From positions 62,001-126,000 of the forward strand of contig NZ_LDRU01000020.1 of assembly GCF_001476285.1 (NCBI RefSeq): DNA of 64,000 nucleotides, written 5' to 3'. Of the stretch, positions 55,988-63,289 are shown in pieces; positions within the stretch are counted from its first letter, which is position 1, and every line of letters begins with the position of its first letter. The translations under genes were made by a program, and so were the position numbers. Under the pieces are notes generated by a model. The model was not told where the DNA came from and ran no database searches. It saw nothing but the letters and a program-made list of their open reading frames with translations. This stretch comes from Microbacterium testaceum (GTDB taxonomy: Bacteria; Actinomycetota; Actinomycetes; Actinomycetales; Microbacteriaceae).

Positions 55988-57262
55988 ATGGATCAAGGCA
56001 ACACCGCATTCATCCTGCTAGCAGCCGCCCTCGTGCTGCTCATGACGCCAGGACTCGCATTCTTCTACGGCGGTCTCGTCAAGGCGAAGAGCGTCATCAG
56101 CATGATGATGATGAGCTTCGGCGCGATGGGCCTGATCGGCGTGCTGTGGGTGCTCTACGGCTACGCGATCGCGTTCCCGGCGACCGACGCCGGCGTCACC
56201 CAGCTTCCCTGGATGATCGACTGGAACGAGTTCGGTCTCGCCAGTGTCCTCGAGACGCCTGAGGGCGCCGCGTACCCGCCGCTGGCCTTCGTCGCCTTCC
56301 AGGCCACCTTCGCCATCATCACCGTCGCCCTGGTCTCGGGCGCCATCGCCGATCGCGCCAAGTTCGGCGCCTGGATGATCTTCGCCTTCGTGTGGTCGAC
56401 GGTGGTCTACTTCCCCGTCGCCAGCTGGGTCTTCAACTTCGGTCTCGCCGAGGACGGCTCGTTCTCGTACGGCGGCTGGATCACCCACGGTATGCAGGAC
56501 GTGTTCGGCGTCGGTGCGATCGACTTCGCCGGTGGTACCGCGGTCCACATCAACGCCGGTGCCGCGGCTCTCGCCCTCGCGCTCGTCCTCGGCAAGCGCG
56601 TCGGCTTCCAGAAGGGCGCCCACGTCCCCCACAACCCGCCGTTCGTGCTCCTCGGTGCGGGCCTCCTGTGGTTCGGCTGGTTCGGCTTCAACGCGGGCTC
56701 CGAGCTCGCCGCTGACGGCACCGCAGCCCTCGCCTTCGTCAACACGATCGCCGCCCCCGCTGCAGCCCTGCTCAGCTGGCTGATCGTCGAGAAGATCAAG
56801 GACGGCAAGCCCACCTCCGTGGGTGCCGCCTCGGGCGCCGTCGCCGGTCTCGTCGCCATCACCCCGGCGTGCGCCGCACTGACGCCGATCTGGGCCATCG
56901 TGCTGGGTCTCGTCGCCGGTGCCGTCTGCGCCCTGGCGATCGAGCTGAAGTTCAAGCTCGGCTTCGACGACTCGCTCGACGTGGTCGGCATCCACCTCGT
57001 CGGCGGTCTGCTCGGAACGCTGTACCTCGGCATTTTCGCCAACACCACCGGCCTCATCTACAGCGGCTCGCTGAACCAGCTGCTGGTGCAGGCGATCGCC
57101 GCCCTCGCAGTCCTGGTGTACTCGTTCGTTCTCGCCTTCGTCATCGGCTTCGCGATCGAGAAGACGATCGGCTTCCGCGTCAAGAACGAGGACGAGATCG
57201 CCGGTATCGACACCGTGGTTCACGGTGAAGAGGGCTACGTCCTGACCGACGCTCGCGCCTGA
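55988..57262 (+). CDS. amt: Ammonium transporter
   Basis: The protein has 424 residues and about eleven membrane segments. It has the two pore His (AVHINAGAAALALAL and VVGIHLVGGLLGTLYLG), the Phe gate region LLWFGWFGFNAGSEL and the conserved DFAGGTAVHI. It imports ammonium; a GlnR-like site upstream points to nitrogen control. No glnB gene follows, so glnK/glnD are not linked here. The C-terminus is short and cytoplasmic. Confidence 0.97.
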   Translation: MDQGNTAFILLAAALVLLMTPGLAFFYGGLVKAKSVISMMMMSFGAMGLIGVLWVLYGYAIAFPATDAGVTQLPWMIDWNEFGLASVLETPEGAAYPPLAFVAFQATFAIITVALVSGAIADRAKFGAWMIFAFVWSTVVYFPVASWVFNFGLAEDGSFSYGGWITHGMQDVFGVGAIDFAGGTAVHINAGAAALALALVLGKRVGFQKGAHVPHNPPFVLLGAGLLWFGWFGFNAGSELAADGTAALAFVNTIAAPAAALLSWLIVEKIKDGKPTSVGAASGAVAGLVAITPACAALTPIWAIVLGLVAGAVCALAIELKFKLGFDDSLDVVGIHLVGGLLGTLYLGIFANTTGLIYSGSLNQLLVQAIAALAVLVYSFVLAFVIGFAIEKTIGFRVKNEDEIAGIDTVVHGEEGYVLTDARA

Positions 57263-57276
57263 GCCTCCTCACCCCG

Positions 57277-57312
57277 GACGGGGCGTCACCGATTCGTCGG
57301 TGGCGCCCCGTC
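57277..57312 (+). terminator. Terminator after amt
   Basis: GACGGGGC GTCACCGA pairs with TCGGTGGC GCCCCGTC across a TTCG tetraloop, a 16-base stem, then TCTCGTTTT. It starts 15 bases after the amt stop. Confidence 0.92.
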
Positions 57313-57385
57313 TCTCGTTTTCGCCCCACGCTGCCGTGCGCTGCGCTCCGTCGGAGTCGAGTGCACGGATGCCTAGGGTGGGGGA

Positions 57386-57895
57386 ATGGGAACCACCTCT
57401 CGACTCGTGTCGGCTTTCCTCGGGATGTTCCGCTCGACGGCACCGGCCAGGCCGGCCTCTGCGCCCGCACGAGCCGTCACGGCGCCAGCCGACGCCCAGA
57501 CGCTCGAAATCGAGCCGCCGCGCCACCTCACGATCTCGTACGCCCCGCAGCGCGACAACGCGCCGGACGGGGGAGAGATCGTCTGGACGTGGGTGCCGTA
57601 CGAAGAGCGCGACGGGCGTGGCAAGGATCGTCCTGTCCTCGTCATCGGACGGGCGGATGCCACCCGCTCGTACGCCCTACGGCTGACCAGCAAGCCGCAC
57701 GACGGCGATCGGCAGTACCTGTCCCTCGGCACGGGGGAGTGGGACCCGCAGCGGCGTCCCTCGTGGGTCGACATCGAGCAGCTGTACCTCGTGCACGATG
57801 CCGGGATGCGTCGAGAGGCCGCCGCCCTGGATCGGCGGCGCTTCGACACGGTCGCGGCCGCGCTGACGGCCCGCTACGGGTGGAAGCGCGGCTGA
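57386..57895 (+). CDS. Type II toxin-antitoxin PemK/MazF-like protein
   Basis: The protein has 169 residues. The core GGEIVWTWVPYEERDGRGKDRPVLVIGR and the later WVDIEQLYLVHDAGMRREAAALD fit actinobacterial PemK/MazF-fold proteins. The first 45 residues are extra relative to MazF, with a hydrophobic start. No antitoxin gene is next to it on either side, so it is an orphan and may not be a toxin. The ATG follows a TAGGGT -10 box (57373-57378) by seven bases: leaderless. Confidence 0.8.
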   Translation: MGTTSRLVSAFLGMFRSTAPARPASAPARAVTAPADAQTLEIEPPRHLTISYAPQRDNAPDGGEIVWTWVPYEERDGRGKDRPVLVIGRADATRSYALRLTSKPHDGDRQYLSLGTGEWDPQRRPSWVDIEQLYLVHDAGMRREAAALDRRRFDTVAAALTARYGWKRG

Positions 57896-57917
57896 CGACG
57901 GCTGTCAGGATGGGTGA

Positions 57918-58433
57918 ATGAGCACCGTTTCACCCATCGTCGTCGACACCGCCGCCGCGGTCCGGATGTGGCAGGAGTACGCCGACGCCCATCCCGACGC
58001 CGTCGCCGCCTGTCCCGAGTACACCGTCGAGCACTTCGGCGACTCCGAGAGGCTGGCCGACGAGTTGCTCGCGCACGTGCTCGAGGGGGAGAAACGCGCC
58101 ACCTCGTCGCTCGTCGCGGAGTACATCGCCGAAGATCAGCAGCTGCCCCGAATCGGCTCGCACTGGATCGCGTGCGATGGCCGCGGGACGCCCCGCGCGA
58201 TCCTGCGCACGACCGAGATGCGTCTCGGCGTCTTCGGCAGCGCCGACGCGCGATTCGCCTACGACGAGGGCGAGGACGATCGGTCCCTCGAGAGCTGGCG
58301 AGTCGAACACCGTCGGTACTGGACGCGGATCTCGGCGGCCCTGGGGCGCGAGTGGTCCGAGGAGAGCGACGAGATCATCTTCGAACGCTTCTCCGTGGCA
58401 TGGCCGCCGGAGCACGCGGACGCCGGCCGCTGA
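57918..58433 (+). CDS. ASCH domain-containing protein
   Basis: The protein has 171 residues. It has the ASCH pattern FGDSERLADELLAHVLEGEKRATSSL, with the GxKxxT/S-type site, then PRIGSHWIACDGRGTPRAILRTTEM and a DRSLESWRVEHRRYW motif. ASCH proteins are PUA-like RNA or nucleoside-binding domains, some of which hydrolyse acetylcytidine. The start follows a CAGGAT -10-like box by seven bases. The function here is unknown. Confidence 0.9.
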   Translation: MSTVSPIVVDTAAAVRMWQEYADAHPDAVAACPEYTVEHFGDSERLADELLAHVLEGEKRATSSLVAEYIAEDQQLPRIGSHWIACDGRGTPRAILRTTEMRLGVFGSADARFAYDEGEDDRSLESWRVEHRRYWTRISAALGREWSEESDEIIFERFSVAWPPEHADAGR

Positions 58434-58454
58434 TCGGCGGCGCACTGGAAACGA

Positions 58455-58482
58455 AGAAGCCCCCGGGGAACCGGGGGCTTCT
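58455..58482. terminator. Terminator between ASCH gene and tRNA-Val
   Basis: AGAAGCCCCCGG and CCGGGGGCTTCT form a stem around GGAA. It can serve the ASCH gene and, in reverse, the minus-strand tRNA. Confidence 0.85.
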
Positions 58483-58483
58483 G

Positions 58484-58559
58484 TGGTGGGCGATACCAGA
58501 CTCGAACTGATGACCTCTTCCGTGTGAAGGAAGCGCGCTACCAACTGCGCCAATCGCCC
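58484..58559 (-). tRNA. tRNA-Val (CAC)
   Basis: Reverse-strand cloverleaf: acceptor GGGCGAT/ATCGCCC, D-arm GGCGCAGTTGGTAGCGC, anticodon stem CTTCC/GGAAG with loop TTCACAC (anticodon CAC), T-arm CATCAGTTCGAGTCTGGT, encoded CCA. 76 bases. Confidence 0.95.
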
Positions 58560-58711
58560 GCATCCCGAACGGGACTCATCGATCGTACCGGATGCCGCGA
58601 CGTGCTCCGAACCACGTCGGCGAGACACACCCGGGGCGCGCCTGGTTTTGCACCCGTGCTCAGATCGGGTAATGTCTTACGAGTGCTCGGGGCAAGCCCC
58701 GGGAACGAAAT

Positions 58712-58783
58712 GCGGATGTAGCGCAGTGGTAGCGCATCACCTTGCCAAGGTGAGGGTCGCGAGTTCGAATCTCGTCATCCGCT
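58712..58783 (+). tRNA. tRNA-Gly (GCC)
   Basis: Acceptor GCGGATG/CATCCGC, anticodon stem TCACC/GGTGA with loop TTGCCAA (anticodon GCC), T-arm TCGCGAGTTCGAATCTCG. No CCA is encoded. Confidence 0.95.
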
Positions 58784-58848
58784 CGAGTGAAGGGATCATC
58801 GTCAGGGAAACCGACGACAGATCACGACACGTGGGTCGAACCACACAC

Positions 58849-58919
58849 GGTGGCGTGGCCGAGCGGCTAGGCACCGGCCTGCAAAGCCGTTTACACGGGT
58901 TCGAATCCCGTCGCCACCT
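58849..58919 (+). tRNA. tRNA-Cys (GCA)
   Basis: Acceptor GGTGGCG/CGCCACC, anticodon loop CTGCAAA (anticodon GCA), T-arm ACGGGTTCGAATCCCGT. No CCA is encoded. Confidence 0.95.
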
Positions 58920-58946
58920 CGCTTCATAACTGAACAGCCTGTACAG

Positions 58947-59021
58947 GCGCGATTGGCGCAGCGGTAGCGCGCTTCCCTGACACGGAAGAGGTCACTGGTT
59001 CGATCCCAGTATCGCGCACCA
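58947..59021 (+). tRNA. tRNA-Val (GAC)
   Basis: Acceptor GCGCGAT/ATCGCGC, anticodon stem CTTCC/GGAAG with loop CTGACAC (anticodon GAC), T-arm CACTGGTTCGATCCCAGT, encoded CCA. Closely related to the opposite-strand tRNA-Val at 58484-58559. Confidence 0.95.
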
Positions 59022-59024
59022 TCG

Positions 59025-59051
59025 AACCCCCGGATTTCCGGGGGTTTTTTG
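59025..59051 (+). terminator. Terminator of the tRNA cluster
   Basis: AACCCCCGG and CCGGGGGTT pair around ATTT, followed by a run of T. Classic intrinsic terminator. Confidence 0.93.
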
Positions 59052-59171
59052 TTTGTCTGGACCAGTGCGAGACATTCAGAGCGAGAACTGCGAGTTCTCG
59101 GGAGAAGACGCCCGCACTTCAGATGGGGGATGGCGCTCCCGAAGTGACCTCGCCCCGCGGCACCGACAGGC

Positions 59172-59480
59172 CTAGATGATGTCGAAGGGGATGTCGTCGT
59201 CTTCGTAGTCGGAGAACGCGTCGCCCGCGCCCCGGCCAGAGGTCCCATCAGCAGTGTCCGAGTTGAGCGCGACTGTCGAGACGGAGATGGCGATGGCCGT
59301 CGCGGCGGTAACGAAGAAGGTGAGTCGTTGCCCGCCGTCGGCGGTGACATTGAGGAAGCCGCCTGCCGCGCGGGCTGCCCGGAGGATCTGCTCGCGGAGA
59401 TCGTCGAGGGCTTCAAGCGGGCCGAGTGCGTAACTCACTCCGTTCACGGTCAGGCTGATTCGCTCGATGCTGCTCCCCAT
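59172..59480 (-). CDS. Small protein with acidic C-terminal tail, unknown
   Basis: The protein has 102 residues. It starts MGSSIERISLTVNG with a TAGCTT -10 box about seven bases before the ATG, so the start is supported. The N-terminal 75 residues alternate beta and helix (LEALDDLREQILRAARA; LTFFVTAATAIAISV); the last 25 are acidic and disordered, ending DDDIPFDII, like the tail of single-stranded DNA-binding proteins but with three extra residues. I recognise no family. It stands alone after the tRNA cluster, with opposite orientation to its neighbours. Confidence 0.6.
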   Translation of the reverse strand: MGSSIERISLTVNGVSYALGPLEALDDLREQILRAARAAGGFLNVTADGGQRLTFFVTAATAIAISVSTVALNSDTADGTSGRGAGDAFSDYEDDDIPFDII

Positions 59481-59631
59481 GCACGGCAAGCTAGATCGAC
59501 CCGGCGGGCCTCGCGACGGGGTTGTGCTCCTGCGGAGCACGATGCACACTCCGGCCCTCTTCGCCCGTCACCGTGCCCGCCGATGCGCCGCTGAGCGGTG
59601 AAAAGCCGTCGCCACCCGAGATAATCGGACG

Positions 59632-60006
59632 GTGACCGAAATCGAGGATTCCCCGCCCCGCCGCTCGCGCCGACAGCTCGAGGCTTGGGTGAAGGAGTTC
59701 GAGGACGGTGGTCACTGCATCCCGGGGAGGATTTCGGTCGCCCCACAAGAAGACGCGGACCGCGAGGATACCGGTCTCGTCATCGTGCATCTGCGCAACG
59801 CCCCGTCCTCCATCCACATCAAACCCCGCGGATACGACGACCCCATATGGGAGGCGACGCTCTCGGCACAGACCGACGATCACGTCATGTCCGTGAACGA
59901 CATCGCCAACCTCGCGGCCGAGGTCGTCATCGCGGGCAACCTGTGCGCGTTCCTGCAATGGAAGTCGCTGGACTGGGACCGCAACAGCGGCCGGCATGCC
60001 GACTGA
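59632..60006 (+). CDS. Unknown protein, first of two tandem paralogues
   Basis: The protein has 124 residues. It opens with DSPPRRSRRQLEAWVKEF, has the core QEDADREDTGLVIVHLRN and PRGYDDPIWEATL, and ends with LAAEVVIAGNLCAFLQWKSL. It is about two thirds identical by eye to the protein coded at 60192-60563, so it arose by local duplication. A GATAAT -10 box lies six bases before the GTG. No membrane segment and no named domain is seen. The function is unknown. Confidence 0.75.
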   Translation: MTEIEDSPPRRSRRQLEAWVKEFEDGGHCIPGRISVAPQEDADREDTGLVIVHLRNAPSSIHIKPRGYDDPIWEATLSAQTDDHVMSVNDIANLAAEVVIAGNLCAFLQWKSLDWDRNSGRHAD

Positions 60007-60191
60007 GGCGGCCCGTGGAGAGCCTTCGCTCTCGTGAGGCCTGCACGGTCCGACCGGAACGTGATGAATGGATCGAGCCGCAAGGGCGCGAACACGGCCG
60101 TGTGAGATCAGCCGCGTCACGAGCGGCCAGGGGTCGCCCACAAGGCCATCCATCGCAGCGTGGTCATCCGGGTCGTGGCATCCTGTCTCCT

Positions 60192-60563
60192 ATGGATGAG
60201 CTTCAGGATTCGCCCCCGCGTCGATCGCGTGAGCAGCTCGAAGAGTGGGTGCAGGAGTTCAAAGATCAGGGCCACATCGTGGCGGGCACTCTCCGAGTGG
60301 CCCAGCAAGAAGACGCCGACCGGCAGGACACCGGCCTCGTCATCATGAGCCTCCGTAACGCGAAAGCCTCGATCTACATGCAGCCGCGCGGCTACGACGA
60401 TCCCGTGTGGGAAGCGACGCTCACGGGGCGCCCCGAAGATCTGACGCTCTCGATCCACGACATCGCGTCTCTCGCGGCCGAGCTCGTCGTCGCCGGCAAC
60501 CTCTGCTCGTTCCTGCAGTGGAAGTCGCTCGAGTGGGACCGCCAGAGCGGATCGCACGGCTGA
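60192..60563 (+). CDS. Unknown protein, second of two tandem paralogues
   Basis: The protein has 123 residues and is a paralogue of the gene at 59632-60006, with the same blocks in the same order (DSPPRRSREQLEEWV, QEDADRQDTGLVIM, PRGYDDPVWEATL, AGNLCSFLQWKSLEWDR). The start was taken at the Met before DELQDSPP to match its twin; the frame upstream has no such match. Conserved Trp and Cys in the C-terminal block might be functional. Unknown function. Confidence 0.8.
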   Translation: MDELQDSPPRRSREQLEEWVQEFKDQGHIVAGTLRVAQQEDADRQDTGLVIMSLRNAKASIYMQPRGYDDPVWEATLTGRPEDLTLSIHDIASLAAELVVAGNLCSFLQWKSLEWDRQSGSHG

Positions 60564-60628
60564 TCCGTATCGAGCCCGTGCGCCGCAAGTCCCACACGCC
60601 GACCCGCGACGGCGGCTAGCGTGTTCGC

Positions 60629-61042
60629 ATGACCGTCCCCGACACGCAGTGGCGTGAGATCGCCGCATCGCCGTTCGTCTCGCTCGGAACCTTCCGGCGC
60701 AACGGCGCCGAGGTCGCCGTCCCCGTCTGGATCGCCCGCGACGGTGACGAGCTCGTCGTCACGAGTGAACGCAACACCGGCAAAGTCAAGCGCCTCCGCA
60801 ACGACCCCCGCGTCACCCTGCGCCCGTGCAGCCGCATGGGTTCGGTGGAACCGGATGCCATCACCGTCACAGCGCACGGACGAGTCGCCGGTCCCGCGAC
60901 CGACGATCGGCGCGCGGACTCGGCGCTGCGGCGGAAGTACGGTCTGCAGTACCGCGCCATCCTCGGATTCGAGGCGCTGGTGCGCAAGATCCAGCGACGT
61001 CCGGGCGACCGGGTGATCCTCCGCATCAGTCGCGGAGACTGA
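60629..61042 (+). CDS. PPOX-class flavin/F420-type oxidoreductase
   Basis: The protein has 137 residues with the split-barrel pattern: FVSLGTFRRNGAEVAVPVWIARDGDELVVTSE, then GKVKRLRNDPRVTLRPC and TVTAHGRVAG. This is the pyridoxamine 5'-phosphate oxidase-like fold; the subgroup is often annotated as F420-dependent. The ATG follows a TAGCGT -10 box (60617-60622) by six bases, a leaderless start. Substrate unknown. Confidence 0.85.
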   Translation: MTVPDTQWREIAASPFVSLGTFRRNGAEVAVPVWIARDGDELVVTSERNTGKVKRLRNDPRVTLRPCSRMGSVEPDAITVTAHGRVAGPATDDRRADSALRRKYGLQYRAILGFEALVRKIQRRPGDRVILRISRGD

Positions 61043-61236
61043 CGCTACGTCGCGACGCCGCAGGCCACTCCGCGCCGCAGGATGTACCCGAACCGCAGTC
61101 TCGCGCAAGGGGGTTTGCTGTTCTTACCGAGTCGCGAAAGCTTGCGGGAAAGCGGCTGGCACCCCCGGCATCCGCGTCCCCCTTCTTCTCGCCGGAAGAT
61201 GCGCGGTGCGACGGGGTGCCGGCGACGAGGTTCCGT

Positions 61237-61620
61237 ATGGGCAAGTTCATCTACGACGGCAACACGAAGATGGAATTCGAGGACCGGCTCCTCGCGCACC
61301 TGCAGGCGGTCATCATGGCCAAGGTGCGCCGAGGGGAGAGCTTTCCGTTCACCTGGAAGGACGACATCAGCACGGGGGGCGGGCGGACGACCGTCTACAT
61401 CCACCCGCACGTGTCCCTTGTGTTCAAGTACCACGGGAGTCGCACCCCGCAGTTGAGCGCCCCGTGGCTGCACGCTCTGACGTACAACGCCAACTCGGGT
61501 CGCGGTCTCTACGTGATTCCCGAGCCCGAGGAATTCACCCCGCGCGAGAGCATGCAGCGCGAGGAGATGGTCTTCCGCGAGGTGCCGAACGAACCGATGG
61601 CCGCTGACTCCCAACGCTGA
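61237..61620 (+). CDS. DUF7882-type conserved protein
   Basis: The protein has 127 residues. MGKFIYDGNTKMEFEDRLLAHLQAVIMAKVRRGESF is the opening seen in a small family common in Microbacteriaceae (DUF7882-like), often found in several copies per genome. The middle has TTVYIHPHVSLVFKYHGSR. I chose the Met at 61237 for this match; the frame continues upstream with no homology. It has no predicted membrane segment. The function is unknown. Confidence 0.8.
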   Translation: MGKFIYDGNTKMEFEDRLLAHLQAVIMAKVRRGESFPFTWKDDISTGGGRTTVYIHPHVSLVFKYHGSRTPQLSAPWLHALTYNANSGRGLYVIPEPEEFTPRESMQREEMVFREVPNEPMAADSQR

Positions 61621-61659
61621 CCGGGAATATCACCGCCACGAGCGCGGGTTGTCGCCTCC

Positions 61660-62052
61660 ATGAGCGACTGGATCGAGACCAAGCCCTTCTTCGAGACCAC
61701 GGCGGTCGCCCACCTGGCGACGCTCATGCGGGACGGCTCTCCCCAATCGACCCCGATCTGGGTGGACGTGGACGGCGAGCGGCTGGTCTTCTTCACGGAG
61801 GTCGACACGCTCAAGGACCGCAACCTCCGCCGGGATCCTCGCGTCGCGATCTCGGTGACCGGGGCCGAAAACCCGTACTCGATGGCGTTCGTCCGAGGAG
61901 AGGCCGTCGGTCGGCTGGAGGGTGACGAAGCCCTGCCGTACGTCGACCGCATCTCGCATCTGTACGAGGGACGCCCTTACGGAATGCGGGAGGGACTCGC
62001 CGTGTGGTTCATCGAACCGCGCAAGGTGTGGTCGCGCACCTACGAGGACTGA
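61660..62052 (+). CDS. PPOX-class F420-type oxidoreductase
   Basis: The protein has 130 residues with the split-barrel pattern ETTAVAHLATLMRDGSPQSTPIWVDVDGERLVFFTE, then KDRNLRRDPRVAISV and RGEAVGRLEGDEAL, and a final FIEPRKVWSRTYED. This is the PPOX class often called F420-dependent. It is a different subgroup from the protein at 60629. It lies 40 bases after the DUF7882-type gene. The cofactor is not certain. Confidence 0.87.
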   Translation: MSDWIETKPFFETTAVAHLATLMRDGSPQSTPIWVDVDGERLVFFTEVDTLKDRNLRRDPRVAISVTGAENPYSMAFVRGEAVGRLEGDEALPYVDRISHLYEGRPYGMREGLAVWFIEPRKVWSRTYED

Positions 62053-62055
62053 GCC

Positions 62056-63207
62056 TCACAGCGCGAGGGGGAGCACACCCAGCACGAGGATGAGGGGCGC
62101 GATCACCGCACCGAGCACGATGAAGCGTCCCCACTTCACCTCGATACCGGCAGCGACCAGGCGATCGTGCCACAGGAGGGTCGCGAGAGACGCCCACGGC
62201 GTCACGATCGGACCCGCGTTCACGCCGATGAGCAGGGCCGCCAGGCGGGCGGGGGAGCCCGCGACCGACTCCAGCGCGAGGTAGGCGGGGAGGTTGTTGA
62301 TGCCGTTCGCGGCCAGAGCGCCCACTCCGGCGACCTGCCAGAGCGAGACGAGGTCGTCTCCGGTGCCGGCGAGCACCGAGGTGACGCGACCGATGCCCAG
62401 GGCTTCTAGCGCACCGACGGCGAGGAACAGTCCGCCGGCGAACACCAGCAGCGACCACGGCACGAGACGGATGCCGAGAGCCGCCGGCGCGCGCCACGCG
62501 AACGCCGCCACGAGGACGATCGCGGCACCGAGGGCCGGCATCCACGGTTCGAGACCGACCACCAGGAGCGGGAGCAGCGCGACGGTCACGATGCCGGCGA
62601 CGCGCAGGAGAAGCGGGTCCGACACGGTGGGGGAGGCGGCATCCGGATACGTCTTCGGCAGACGGCGGAGGAACACGAGCGTCAACACCACGACCGAGAC
62701 GGCGATCGCGATCAGCGCAGACGGCCCGAGCAGGGCGAGGAAGGCCACCGGGTCGTGTCCGCCGCCCAGAGCCTCGGATGCCAACAGATTGGTGAGATTC
62801 GACACCGGCAGCACGAGCGAGGCGGTGTTCGCCAGGACGACGGTCACGAAGGCGAAGGGGAGCGGGTCGAGCTTGCGCGCCACGGCCATCGAGACGACGA
62901 CCGGCGTCAGCAGCACCGCTGTCGTGTCGAGCGAGAGGAACGCCGTCGCGACCGTCGCGAGCGCCACGACCAGCACCCACAGCCACACCGTGCGCCCGCG
63001 CGCGACACGGGCGAGGCGCGCGGCCACGACGTCGAAGAGCCCGGCCTTGGATGCCAGCTCCGCCACGATCGTGACGGCGACGACGAACAGCAGGATGGGC
63101 CAGACGCGGTCGGCGACGGCGAGGGCGTCATCCGCGGGGAAGACGCCGGTGAGCAGCGCGATGATCCCGAGGATCCAGAGCACGCCGCCGATGATGGCCA
63201 AAGTCAC
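62056..63207 (-). CDS. SLC13/ArsB-type permease
   Basis: The protein has 383 residues with about ten membrane segments in the two-fold repeated layout of the ion transporter superfamily. DTTAVLLTPVV and FVTVVLANTASLVLPVSNLTNLLA, and the second-repeat ANGINNLPAYLAL with IGVNAGPIVTPWASLATLLW match ArsB/SLC13 permeases. It may carry arsenite or a dicarboxylate. No arsR or arsC is linked, so the ion cannot be said. The GTG start follows a CATAGT box by six bases. Its 3' end lies three bases from the preceding PPOX gene, tail to tail. Confidence 0.87.
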   Translation of the reverse strand: MTLAIIGGVLWILGIIALLTGVFPADDALAVADRVWPILLFVVAVTIVAELASKAGLFDVVAARLARVARGRTVWLWVLVVALATVATAFLSLDTTAVLLTPVVVSMAVARKLDPLPFAFVTVVLANTASLVLPVSNLTNLLASEALGGGHDPVAFLALLGPSALIAIAVSVVVLTLVFLRRLPKTYPDAASPTVSDPLLLRVAGIVTVALLPLLVVGLEPWMPALGAAIVLVAAFAWRAPAALGIRLVPWSLLVFAGGLFLAVGALEALGIGRVTSVLAGTGDDLVSLWQVAGVGALAANGINNLPAYLALESVAGSPARLAALLIGVNAGPIVTPWASLATLLWHDRLVAAGIEVKWGRFIVLGAVIAPLILVLGVLPLAL

Positions 63208-63289
63208 CGCTCCACTATGAGGCACGCCGGGTGCCAACGAGGTCACGCCCGCCCGGTAGCCTGGAACCGACCCTTTCAGGAGATGTGCT

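Noticed and set aside
58484-59051. Integration site at the tRNA cluster
   Set aside because: I looked for a repeat of a tRNA 3' end downstream and for an integrase gene, and saw neither within the window.
59083-59099. Palindrome GAGAACT-GCG-AGTTCTC as a possible LexA box
   Set aside because: The spacing between GAAC and GTTC is five bases rather than four, and no SOS gene follows.
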